Origin: JAHDHW01 sp963793295
GTDB taxonomy: Bacteria; Bacteroidota; Bacteroidia; Chitinophagales; Saprospiraceae
Direction of reading: 5' to 3'
DNA: 64,000 nt
Assembly (NCBI GenBank): GCA_963793295.1
Contig: CAWBZX010000013.1
Coordinates: 496,001 to 560,000, forward strand
The notes under the pieces are model-generated. The model had not been told where the DNA came from and did no database searches. It worked only from the letters and a program-made list of their open reading frames with translations. The position numbers and the translations under genes were made by a program. This document shows, piece after piece, positions 37,413 to 45,843 of the stretch (position 1 is its first letter; every line of letters begins with the position of its first letter).

Positions 37413-38183
37413 ATGGTAAAAAATTACTTCTTTTCGTTCTGTTTGTTTCTTTATTCTGGGTTTACATTTGCTCAATCGGATCGTGGCAGTTTGACTGAGG
37501 TGGAAAGGATGCCTTACTTTCCTGGCTGTACGCATTTAAAAAACGATACCGAAGAAAAACGGAATTGTTCTAATCAGGGTATTATAAATTACATTGCCAA
37601 TAATCTGAAATATCCTGAGTCAGCTAAAGATGCTGAAATTCAGGGAACGGTTTATGTTAGTTTTGAGATTGATGAAAAAGGCCATGTTACACAAGCGTCA
37701 TTACTCAAAGATATTGATGAAGCTTGCGGAAATGAAGCGCTTCGCGTAATTCGTAGTATGCCCAGATGGGAACCAGCTATTGATCAGGGACAGCCTGTCA
37801 AAGTTCGACTAAATATCCCGATTCACTTTTATTTGAAAGATGACCAATCTGACAAAGCTTCCACTTATCAAATTAACTGGGGAGGTCTTGCTGCAAAGCG
37901 AGTTACTCCAGCACAATTACAAAAAAATCTCAACAAAAAGATAATGGTTCGTGATCAGCACGGTAACGAATTGTACTGTTCTGAATTCATTTTTAATTAT
38001 GAAAAGAAAAGGATTTTTATACAGGAAAAAAGCAATGGGGCTATAAATAATAAAGTCGAAAAATTGATTGGTAAAGTAAAACCAGGAGGCACTTTTGTTA
38101 TCGTAGCAGTCATTCAGGAGGATGGAGATTTTATTGAGGTAAATAAAACCTTTGAGATTGTGAAGTCACTGAGCTCAAATTAG
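37413..38183 (+). CDS. Exported TonB C-terminal-domain protein
   Basis: A 256-residue protein with a signal peptide (about 1-20, GFTFAQ) and a TonB C-terminal domain (about 60-145): YPESAKDAEIQGTVYVSFEI, GNEALRVIRSMPRWEPA, VRLNIPIHFYL. A C-terminal half (about 150-256, QINWGGLAAKRVTPAQLQKN) resembles the beta-rich C-terminal part of GldM-like proteins. There is no membrane anchor or proline-rich linker as in true TonB, so it is probably a periplasmic relative and not an energy transducer. Confidence 0.78.
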   Translation: MVKNYFFSFCLFLYSGFTFAQSDRGSLTEVERMPYFPGCTHLKNDTEEKRNCSNQGIINYIANNLKYPESAKDAEIQGTVYVSFEIDEKGHVTQASLLKDIDEACGNEALRVIRSMPRWEPAIDQGQPVKVRLNIPIHFYLKDDQSDKASTYQINWGGLAAKRVTPAQLQKNLNKKIMVRDQHGNELYCSEFIFNYEKKRIFIQEKSNGAINNKVEKLIGKVKPGGTFVIVAVIQEDGDFIEVNKTFEIVKSLSSN

Positions 38184-38223
38184 TATGCTTGGAAGAAGAG
38201 AAAAGATCTAAAGCATCAACCAA

Positions 38224-40656
38224 CTATCCGCCATTTCCAACTCGTCCGGCTTCTTCTTCAAGGCCAGTCTTTCGTTTACGTGATTTTACATTTAGATTTC
38301 CCAGATTATAACTCAGACTTAGCGATATCCGTCTGCTATCCCACCAGCCATTTCCGACAGATAGAAGCCCGGCAAACTCAGAATAGCCTGACCAACCCGT
38401 TTGGTAAAATAAGTCACTAGCGCTCAATCGCACATTTAAGTGGTCTTTTAAAAATTTGCGTTGTACGCCCAAATCTAAACTCCAGCTGGAATCGTATTTA
38501 AACACTCCTCCCCAGACACCGGGACCTGAATAATAGCCAGAAACTTCGCCTTTTATTCCGGCTGGTAAATTAAAAGTATGTTGTTGGAAAATATTATAAG
38601 TGTAATTCTGGAGATCTACAATTGCACCATCTCCATAATCTGCTTGGTTATTCAAATAGGATGCAGCTACATTAAAATAAGCATTCCACCATTTTGTGAT
38701 TTGAACAGGAACACTTGCATTAAAACTAAGTATGGTTTGTTTAGCGAGATTTTCCCAGGTAATGAAATTAGCAAGCGGATCATCTTTATCAGGCGCAATC
38801 AGACGGGTAATTTGATCATCCGTTTTACTATAGGCCAATTTAAAATTGTATCGTTGCGCCAAGGTATATCCCAATTCCAGGTTATTGACCGTCTCAGGTC
38901 TGAGATTTGGATTGCCTTGCCGATAAGATATTTTACTTAATTGATTTTTGAATGGATTGAGCACATTATAATCCTGACGATTGATTCGGCGACCGTAATT
39001 CAACGAAAGGCTGTGTTTTTCATCAAGCTGCCAAGTCATCCCTGCGCTTGGAAACCAACTCAGATAATTAATTTCTACTGGATCCTCCTGTAACGCTGGT
39101 AAAAAAGTCTGTAAATCACCTGTGGCGTCGGTTTGCTCAGCTCGAAGCCCAACTGAAAAATTCCACTTTTCCCCTAAGGGACGGATATAATTGATATAAC
39201 CTGCATACACGCTTTCGTCGTAATTAAAAATATTGGAAATAGTATCATTTTGTACAGGCATCTCATTGATTTGATCAAAAGCAAGAAAAGTATTATTGGA
39301 AACCACTTGGCTATATTTGATACCAAACCCTAGTCTTCCGCCCAAAGTACCTTGTTCATAATCAAGCTTAAAAGTATAAATGTCAATGTTTGTTGGTGTA
39401 TCAAAACTGTTGATGTCTCCGGAAAGCTTAGTTTCCTCATTGGCATCATAATAAATATTAGGTTGATAGCGAAGACTTTTATTATCATATCGACCATAAT
39501 CCAAATCGAAATTCAGGGTTTGGCCTTTTCCATTATCAAATCGATAATTAATATTGTAAGTGTTTTGGGATCTTTCGTTATCTACCATATTATTAGCAAC
39601 TAAAATACTATCAATATCAGTTGGGTTGGTTTGTTGAGAAATAGCAATACGATCATAGGTTAGTTGTTTTTCATCGTTATGTCCTCCGCTAATTAAAACA
39701 CCAATGGTATGATTTTTTGCCAGAAAAAAATCAGTTCCTATTCGATAGTTATAATTTTGACGATCAAAAGTTTCCCGTACAATTTCATCTAATTGGATAA
39801 CATTTTGATAGCTAACGAAATCCATATTATGAAACGACTCCTGTTGGCCAAAACCAGCGTTTCCAAAGATATTAAGTCTTTTATTTCGATAATTTCCGCT
39901 TCCATTAAAGTTGTATCGGGAATATTTCCCTTGGCTGTAGGTTCCGTTAATTGAGCCGTTTGCTCCCAGATTTTTATCCTTTTTTAATCGGATATCAATG
40001 ATCCCGGCGTTGCCTTGTGCCTGGTAGCGAGCTCCTGGATTGGTTATGATTTCAAAACGGTCAATTTGTTCAGCAGGAAGATTTTGAAGATAAACAGTCA
40101 GATCATCTCCGCTTAGTGGGAGTTGTTTACCATCAACATAAATTAATACTCCGGATCGCCCTAAAACACTGATATTGTTATTATTGTCGATGAGTATTCC
40201 GGGTGCTTTTCGTAAAAGGGAAATGGCATCCGAACCAACACTATTGATGGTTCCTTGAACATTAAAGATCATCCGGTCTGATTTTGTTTCTACCATGGCC
40301 CTTGATGCGGTTACTGTCGCCTGAACTATTTCTATGGCTAAAGGAAAGAAGGTTAAAACACCTAAATCCAATGGCTGATTTGGATTCAATCGAATATCAA
40401 AAACCTGGACGTCAGAAAACCCAACAAAGGTTGCGGTAAGGTAATAATCTCCAGCATCAATGGACTGTACTTGGAAAACGCCCGCTTCATCACTCGTTTC
40501 CACTTTGACTAGACTGCTGTCAGCATCGTTGTACAAAGCAATATTGGCAAATTCTATAGCCATACCATATTCATCCTGAAGCTGACCTTTAATGCTGGTT
40601 TGAGCATACACACTAAAAATGGACAGGATAAATGTTAAGGTAAAAAAAGATTTCAT
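38224..40656 (-). CDS. Outer-membrane beta-barrel protein, TonB-receptor-like
   Basis: An 810-residue protein with a signal peptide (SIFSVYAQT), carboxypeptidase-regulatory-like domain (SIKGQLQDEYGMAIEFANIA), a plug-like domain (LLRKAPGILIDNNNNISVLG, VYLQNLPAEQIDRFEIITNP) and a large barrel. This is the outer-membrane beta-barrel family-3 type common in Bacteroidota. The end, a Lys/Arg/Glu-rich tail after the last strand (about 785-810), lacks the usual terminal aromatic. Ligand unknown. Confidence 0.85.
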   Translation of the reverse strand: MKSFFTLTFILSIFSVYAQTSIKGQLQDEYGMAIEFANIALYNDADSSLVKVETSDEAGVFQVQSIDAGDYYLTATFVGFSDVQVFDIRLNPNQPLDLGVLTFFPLAIEIVQATVTASRAMVETKSDRMIFNVQGTINSVGSDAISLLRKAPGILIDNNNNISVLGRSGVLIYVDGKQLPLSGDDLTVYLQNLPAEQIDRFEIITNPGARYQAQGNAGIIDIRLKKDKNLGANGSINGTYSQGKYSRYNFNGSGNYRNKRLNIFGNAGFGQQESFHNMDFVSYQNVIQLDEIVRETFDRQNYNYRIGTDFFLAKNHTIGVLISGGHNDEKQLTYDRIAISQQTNPTDIDSILVANNMVDNERSQNTYNINYRFDNGKGQTLNFDLDYGRYDNKSLRYQPNIYYDANEETKLSGDINSFDTPTNIDIYTFKLDYEQGTLGGRLGFGIKYSQVVSNNTFLAFDQINEMPVQNDTISNIFNYDESVYAGYINYIRPLGEKWNFSVGLRAEQTDATGDLQTFLPALQEDPVEINYLSWFPSAGMTWQLDEKHSLSLNYGRRINRQDYNVLNPFKNQLSKISYRQGNPNLRPETVNNLELGYTLAQRYNFKLAYSKTDDQITRLIAPDKDDPLANFITWENLAKQTILSFNASVPVQITKWWNAYFNVAASYLNNQADYGDGAIVDLQNYTYNIFQQHTFNLPAGIKGEVSGYYSGPGVWGGVFKYDSSWSLDLGVQRKFLKDHLNVRLSASDLFYQTGWSGYSEFAGLLSVGNGWWDSRRISLSLSYNLGNLNVKSRKRKTGLEEEAGRVGNGG

Positions 40657-40791
40657 ATAAATTAAAAGCTAATACTATAATTTAGTGGTGCAATTTACAT
40701 CAAAGTTTAAAGGAAGTACGTCTTTTTCGATGAAGTCACCCATAATTTATAGTTAAACAGTTTTTTTGCCAAATAGGGTCAAGTATTTGAC

Positions 40792-42078
40792 TTAATTTTC
40801 CTTTTTTAACATCTGTACAAAAAGGAAAACATCTTCAAAGCTATTATAAAGTGGAACCGGAGCTACCCTGATTACGCCTCCATTTTTACCATACAAATTA
40901 TCTTCCCGCCAATCTGCGATTACTCCGTTTTCTGTCAGAAAATCGAATAATTCCTTTCCGGATTCATCTGTAATAATCGATAATTGACATCCCCGATCTT
41001 TTGGATTTTTTGGTGTGATGATATTAAAAGGGTACCCTGATTGAGTGGCTTCACTGATCAGATATTCCATAAATCCAGTTAGCTTTTCACTTTTTTTGCG
41101 CAAAGCTTCCATACCAACTTCATCAAAAATATCAAGACTTGCTTTGTGTGCGGCACAGCTAAAAATCTGCGCATTGCTCAGTTGCCAACCTGCAGCTCCT
41201 TTCATTGGAATAAAGCCTTTTTTCATCAAAAACCGACTCTCCTCATCATGGCCCCACCAGCCGGCAAACCTAGGCAATCCGGGATTATTGCCATGCTTTT
41301 CATGAACGAATGCGCCACTTGGTCCACCCGGGCCTGAATTCAAATATTTGTAACTGCACCAAACTGCGAAATCAACCTCCCAGTCATGTAGTTTGAGGAC
41401 AACGTTTCCAGCAGCATGAGCGAGATCAAATCCAACATTGGCTCCAACGGAATGCCCTGCCACCGTAATGGATGCTAAATCATACCACTGTCCGGTAAAG
41501 TAATTGACACCACCAAACATAACCAAAGCCGTTTGTTCGCCATGTTTTTTAATAGTTTCAATAATATCCTCAGTTCTGAGGGTGGTCTGGCCATTTTTTG
41601 GATGGACCTCAACGATTGCATCTTCCGGATCAAAGCCATGAAACCGAACCTGACTTTCAATGGCATATTGATCAGAGGGGAAAGCGCCGCCTTCCATAAT
41701 GATCTTAAAACGATCTTTTGTAGGACGGTAAAAAGAAACCATCATGAGGTGTAAATTGGTCGTGAGGGTATTCATCACCACGACTTCTTCCGGTTTAGCT
41801 CCTACCAGGTTAGCAGATTGTTGTGTCAAAAACTTATGATAATACATCCAGGGCATTTTGCCTTTAAAGTGTCCTTCTACACCATAAGTTTTCCACTGAT
41901 CCAATTCAGCCAGCAAAGCATCTTTAACTGATTTTGGTTGTAAACCAAGCGAATTCCCACAAAGGTAAATTACATCTTTTTCGTTGTGCTGAGGGAAATA
42001 GAATTGCTTCCGATAGTGCTTTAAAGGATCCCTTTGATCGAGCTGTTGTGCGAATGTCAAGCTATTTTCGTAATGCAT
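40792..42078 (-). CDS. kynU: Kynureninase
   Basis: PLP enzyme that cleaves kynurenine or 3-hydroxykynurenine to (hydroxy)anthranilate and alanine. The N-terminus DPLKHYRKQFYFP and CGNSLGLQPKS, HSVGANVGFDLAHAAGN, and the PLP Lys region FAVWCSYKYLNSGPGG are diagnostic. The length of 428 residues is normal. No other kynurenine-pathway gene is in the window. A minus-strand TATTTTTG (42095-42102) just upstream fits a -7 element with a weak -33. Confidence 0.95.
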   Translation of the reverse strand: MHYENSLTFAQQLDQRDPLKHYRKQFYFPQHNEKDVIYLCGNSLGLQPKSVKDALLAELDQWKTYGVEGHFKGKMPWMYYHKFLTQQSANLVGAKPEEVVVMNTLTTNLHLMMVSFYRPTKDRFKIIMEGGAFPSDQYAIESQVRFHGFDPEDAIVEVHPKNGQTTLRTEDIIETIKKHGEQTALVMFGGVNYFTGQWYDLASITVAGHSVGANVGFDLAHAAGNVVLKLHDWEVDFAVWCSYKYLNSGPGGPSGAFVHEKHGNNPGLPRFAGWWGHDEESRFLMKKGFIPMKGAAGWQLSNAQIFSCAAHKASLDIFDEVGMEALRKKSEKLTGFMEYLISEATQSGYPFNIITPKNPKDRGCQLSIITDESGKELFDFLTENGVIADWREDNLYGKNGGVIRVAPVPLYNSFEDVFLFVQMLKKEN

Positions 42079-42094
42079 GAATGTTATTTTCCTG

Positions 42095-42102
42095 CAAAAA
42101 TA
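42095..42102 (-). promoter_or_regulatory. Candidate -7 element for kynU
   Basis: TATTTTTG on the minus strand, 17 nt ahead of the start, fits TAnnTTTG. A GTG, not TTG, sits 18 nt further upstream, so support is moderate. Confidence 0.4.
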
Positions 42103-42206
42103 GATTATTGTTTAAACTATCACGAAGAGTCGTTTAAAAATTATCATTTACTCCTTGAGCCATTTTGATTTATCGATTAATTCGGTAAGTATTTGATTGA
42201 AAAAAA

Positions 42207-43244
42207 TTACATCAGTACATCATTCACAGGCTGGATAGCAGGAGGTAAATCGACTTCTCCAAGCATCTCTCGCAAATCAATCTCTATAACGCGACAAAGT
42301 GAAAGCATAGGAATATCATTTCCCATCCCTTCAAATGGATTTTCACTATAATCACCAATCAATTCCATCACCACGTAGACCCAGCCAACTAAAACGGTAA
42401 ATGGAATGGATAGCCAGGCACCTGCTTCACCCAGTTTATGAAATTCAGGAATAAACCCAAACGGAAGGAGGAACACAAAAATGCCAACAAACACAAAACT
42501 AAAAGAGCCATATTGCCGCGGCAATGGATATTTTTTGATGCGCTCGCATTTGCCTTGATGTATATAAAAATCATTGAGGATCTTTTGAAGCTCCATATGT
42601 CGGAAGTCTTCGATCAGATCTTTTTCTCTAAGTCTTTTTAATTCCTGAGATTGTTTTTCTATAATTTGGGTAGCAGTATTTTGAAAATTAATTAGCTTGT
42701 CATGCTCTTCTTTTTCCAAATAAATAGACAGCTCGGTTTTCGTAACTTCGTCTGGGTACAACCCGATTCCATAAGATTTCATTCTTTGTTCAAAAAATTT
42801 TCGTTTATACTTATGGCCACTCAAATGCTCCCATTGCGTTGGAATGAGCAATTGACTTCGTAAAGTATAAAGCCATGCGATGTGTCTGTAAATTAGACTT
42901 TTATGAATTTCGTGTAGTTCTGAATCGCTTGCCTTATTGGATGTAAATTGGTTGCCGACAAAGTTTTTTAAAGTGGATCCCCACATGCGGCTACTATTGA
43001 CTATTCCACCCCATATTTTGCGTGCTTCCCACATTCTGTCATAAGCGCTGTTGTTTTTAAAACCCACATAAAAAGCTACTGCTGTACCGATGATTGATAA
43101 AGGGAGCCAGGGGATTGAGATCCAGTATTTATGGAAATATTCATGAAAAAGCATAACAATAGTTGCCCATAACGTCAACCAGACAATGTGAAAGCCAGTA
43201 AACTTGAGAATGCCCCAAAGGGTAAAATTTTTGCGTACGTACAT
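42207..43244 (-). CDS. Bestrophin-family (UPF0187) anion channel-like membrane protein
   Basis: A 345-residue membrane protein. The N-terminal segment includes LSIIGTAVAFYVGFKNNSAY and DRMWEARKIWGGIVNSSR, characteristic of bacterial bestrophins, with further helices at about 245-290 and the C-terminal NPFEGMGNDIPMLSLCRVIE. Bacterial bestrophins form pentameric ion channels; ion selectivity is not visible. Next to the DsbA-like gene with a 26-nt gap, possibly cotranscribed. Confidence 0.9.
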   Translation of the reverse strand: MYVRKNFTLWGILKFTGFHIVWLTLWATIVMLFHEYFHKYWISIPWLPLSIIGTAVAFYVGFKNNSAYDRMWEARKIWGGIVNSSRMWGSTLKNFVGNQFTSNKASDSELHEIHKSLIYRHIAWLYTLRSQLLIPTQWEHLSGHKYKRKFFEQRMKSYGIGLYPDEVTKTELSIYLEKEEHDKLINFQNTATQIIEKQSQELKRLREKDLIEDFRHMELQKILNDFYIHQGKCERIKKYPLPRQYGSFSFVFVGIFVFLLPFGFIPEFHKLGEAGAWLSIPFTVLVGWVYVVMELIGDYSENPFEGMGNDIPMLSLCRVIEIDLREMLGEVDLPPAIQPVNDVLM

Positions 43245-43270
43245 TTGAATTTGAAGGGTTTAATAAAAAA

Positions 43271-43957
43271 TTATTTATCAGCAAGTTCCAATTGATGGAT
43301 AACATTGGCTTCGATATTCTTGGCGGTTGTGTAGCCGTTTGAAATAAGAAAATATTGATCGCCATTTTGTAAAATGATCGTTGGGAATCCTCTTACTCCT
43401 AGCGCAGCTGCGAATTCAAAATCCTTTTTGACAGCACTTTTCATTTCCTCAGAATCGAAAAGAGTTTTGAATTTTTCACGATCAACACTGAATTGTTCCG
43501 CCAACTCCAAATAAGTTTCCACTTCGTTGGTGTTTTTATTTTCAGCATAAAAAGCAGTTTGGATGGCTTTAAAAAAGCCGAACTCTTTTTCGGGATTCAA
43601 TTTTCGCATAACCAAAACAGCTCTCGACGGTGGCTCCGTATCGTAAACGAAGCTTTTGTCTTTCAAAATTTCATAATTAAAAGGTCTTCCACTCCTCTCC
43701 TCCACATGCTGCCAATGCCCTTTGAGGAATTCACCTAAGTCCTGCATCGTTTCGGTATTGTAAGGACGTAATCCCCCCATGACCAATTGGAACTCAACTT
43801 TGTCCTCTAAATCTAAAAGCGCAGCGGATAATTCATTGGCAAAACCATAACACCAGGAGCACATTGGGTCAGCGACGTAGATCAATCTTGCTTTTGTTTG
43901 TGACATCAGACTAAAAGTCAATAAAATGGATAATAGAAAAGAAAGCAAATACTTCAT
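43271..43957 (-). CDS. Exported DsbA-family thiol oxidoreductase-like protein
   Basis: A 228-residue protein with a signal peptide (about 1-20) and a thioredoxin fold of the DsbA/FrnE group: active site Cys33-Ser-Trp-Cys36 in VADPMCSWCYGF and the cis-Pro loop in GVRGFPTIILQNG. Probably a periplasmic disulfide enzyme. Upstream of the bestrophin gene on the same strand. Confidence 0.85.
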   Translation of the reverse strand: MKYLLSFLLSILLTFSLMSQTKARLIYVADPMCSWCYGFANELSAALLDLEDKVEFQLVMGGLRPYNTETMQDLGEFLKGHWQHVEERSGRPFNYEILKDKSFVYDTEPPSRAVLVMRKLNPEKEFGFFKAIQTAFYAENKNTNEVETYLELAEQFSVDREKFKTLFDSEEMKSAVKKDFEFAAALGVRGFPTIILQNGDQYFLISNGYTTAKNIEANVIHQLELADK

Positions 43958-44022
43958 GCTTTATCATTCACCAGTTATAAAATTAAAGCTATCAACAAAG
44001 ATTAAAAATAAAAGTTGAACGG

Positions 44023-44511
44023 TTAGAAAAGTTCACCCTGGCTCGCAAAACTCATTGGATTTTCAAGCTCAAGTAGTTTGCGTTTCATATCCAGGCCATA
44101 AAAGTAACCTTGCAGATCGCCATTTTTTGCAATAACGCGATGGCACGGCACAATGATAGTGATCGGGTTGCTTCCGTTAGCCTGGCCGACTGCGCGAACT
44201 TTTTTTGGGTCGCCTAGTTTTTCTGCGATGGCAGAATAGGTAGTAGTCTGACCATAAGGAATCCGCAATAATTCTTCCCAAACATTCTTGTGAAACTCAG
44301 TGGCTTCTCCCCAGTCAATTTTGACTTTGAAGTGAGTTCTTTTTCTTTCAAAGTATTCCTGGAGTTGTTGTTTGCATTCTTTTAAGCAGGCAGGTAATTC
44401 GGCGCTTTCGGAGCCAGGAGTATCGACTTTTTTGACTGACCGAACGCCATTATCAGTGCCGCTGATTTCGAAATAGCCAAGAGAAGTAGAAAGGTAAGTT
44501 TGGTATAGCAT
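44023..44511 (-). CDS. ogt: Methylated-DNA-protein-cysteine methyltransferase
   Basis: Suicide repair protein for O6-alkylguanine. The acceptor Cys123 is in VPCHRVIAKNGDL, preceded by the helix-turn-helix PYGQTTTYSAIAEKLGDPKK and RAVGQANGSNP. At 162 residues it is a standalone Ogt-type protein without the Ada N-terminal domain. The symbol is by family resemblance. Confidence 0.93.
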   Translation of the reverse strand: MLYQTYLSTSLGYFEISGTDNGVRSVKKVDTPGSESAELPACLKECKQQLQEYFERKRTHFKVKIDWGEATEFHKNVWEELLRIPYGQTTTYSAIAEKLGDPKKVRAVGQANGSNPITIIVPCHRVIAKNGDLQGYFYGLDMKRKLLELENPMSFASQGELF

Positions 44512-44573
44512 TATTAGAAATTTTGTTTTCCCAAGCTCGTGATTTTTAGTCAGACTTTCAAATCAAATGCAAG

Positions 44574-45437
44574 CTAAATTCGATATCCTCTTTTGTCATT
44601 ATTGATGACTGGAGTTTGATAATTTAAAGGATTTTGGTTAAAAACTTTGATGTAAGCATCGAACATTTCAGGTAGGATTTGTTGAAATTTTACTGGAAAA
44701 GTAAAAAAGTAATTGATACTTAAAAGGAAGGGGTCAAATTGTGGAAGGCCAATATATTCTCTTACTTTTTCATTTTTAAAACCACTGACCATTTCCAGTT
44801 TTCCATAAATAGAAGTATCCATTTCTGGGTATGGAAGATTTGGGTTGGTCTTGGCGAATATTCTTGCGTATTCATGCAGAGCGATATTATAAAATTTAGT
44901 CTGTTGAGTTGCTCCCAGAACAAGCTGTTCTGCAGAAAACAGAATAACGCCATCTTCTTCGAAGATTTCTGAACTATGCAAATGTTTCGGAAACTGAGGA
45001 GATGGAAAAGGATGTGGGTAAACGACAATTTTTTCAAACGTTGACAATCTGTAATCCTTTTGACCAAAAGTTAGCATAACAATATTCGAAGCGATTAGGC
45101 CTTTGATATCTTCCGGAACATTTTCCATTGCTTTCGGCATAAACTCTGTTGCAATCATGTATAAGCTGACTCGAATGCGAAATCTTTCCTTTTCCTTTGG
45201 AGATAAGTTTCGATAATAAGGAAATACTTTTTCTAAAAATGCTCGCAGTCTCCCATCCATGTCTGGTGGATTTTTTTGATACCAAAGCCAATCGATTTGG
45301 GGCCCAAGAACATAAAGGATGGCGAGAATTATTACATTGGGAACTATATAAATAGGACTAAGATCGCCTTCCCATACAAAGTACAAACATGCCAAAAGAG
45401 TAATCACAAAAGGGAAAGAAAGAAACTTAGAAAGCAT
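44574..45437 (-). CDS. MtfA-like zinc peptidase homologue with lost catalytic residues
   Basis: A 287-residue protein with one or two N-terminal hydrophobic helices and an MtfA (M90)-like domain, seen in FEKIVVYPHPFP and SINYFFTFPVKFQQILPEMF. Active MtfA has HExxH; here the motif reads HEYAR (about residue 190), so the second His is Arg. The later Glu of the family's SEYFF pattern reads Asn (SINYFF). Both are metal ligands in active members, so this is probably a non-catalytic relative, perhaps a binding protein. Downstream of it is ogt. Confidence 0.75.
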   Translation of the reverse strand: MLSKFLSFPFVITLLACLYFVWEGDLSPIYIVPNVIILAILYVLGPQIDWLWYQKNPPDMDGRLRAFLEKVFPYYRNLSPKEKERFRIRVSLYMIATEFMPKAMENVPEDIKGLIASNIVMLTFGQKDYRLSTFEKIVVYPHPFPSPQFPKHLHSSEIFEEDGVILFSAEQLVLGATQQTKFYNIALHEYARIFAKTNPNLPYPEMDTSIYGKLEMVSGFKNEKVREYIGLPQFDPFLLSINYFFTFPVKFQQILPEMFDAYIKVFNQNPLNYQTPVINNDKRGYRI

Positions 45438-45531
45438 AAGTCTTTTATCTATTTAATCGAAAAAAAGTAAAAAGTCACACACTAAAATAAATGCAGTCGC
45501 AAAATTAAATTTAAAATTCATTCCTTATGTC

Positions 45532-45562
45532 TTGTTCAATAGAAAAAAACGATATAAATTTG
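45532..45562 (+). promoter_or_regulatory. Promoter of tRNA-Phe
   Basis: TTG at 45532-45534, 20-nt spacer, TAAATTTG at 45555-45562, matching the phylum consensus. The transcript would start about 15-20 nt before the mature tRNA. Confidence 0.7.
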
Positions 45563-45585
45563 CAGTCGCTTTAAAAAGCACCGAC

Positions 45586-45658
45586 GGTACCTTAGCTCAG
45601 TCGGTAGAGCAATGGACTGAAAATCCATGTGTCCCTGGTTCGATTCCTGGAGGTACCA
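45586..45658 (+). tRNA. tRNA-Phe (anticodon GAA)
   Basis: A 73-nt cloverleaf: acceptor GGTACCT (45586-45592) pairs with AGGTACC (45651-45657), discriminator A; D-arm with AGCTCAGTCGGTAGAGC; anticodon stem ATGGA/TCCAT closing loop CTGAAAA, anticodon GAA; T-loop GGTTCGATTCC. The full CCA tail is not encoded. Confidence 0.97.
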
Positions 45659-45662
45659 CATA

Positions 45663-45692
45663 AAGGTTGTCAAAATTTGGCAGCCTTTTTTG
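45663..45692 (+). terminator. Terminator after tRNA-Phe
   Basis: AGGTTGTC pairs with GGCAGCCT (two G-T pairs) around AAAATTT, followed by six T. It ends 34 nt after the tRNA. Confidence 0.8.
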
Positions 45693-45784
45693 TTTGCTTT
45701 AAAAAACAATATAATTACTATACAGGTCGATTTCTTTTTATATTCCTTCACTTGAAGGAAGCGTACTTTCAGTAACTTGAAACA

Positions 45785-45821
45785 TAAAACCGCCCTGTTA
45801 TCAAAATGACAACAAGGCGGT
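45785..45821 (-). terminator. Terminator after clpB
   Basis: On the minus strand ACCGCC...GGCGGT (45789-45794 with 45816-45821), extended by further pairs around an ATTTT loop, is followed by TTTAT. It is 22 nt past the clpB stop codon. Confidence 0.75.
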
Positions 45822-45843
45822 AAGGGAGTTTTGTTTGTCAGGC

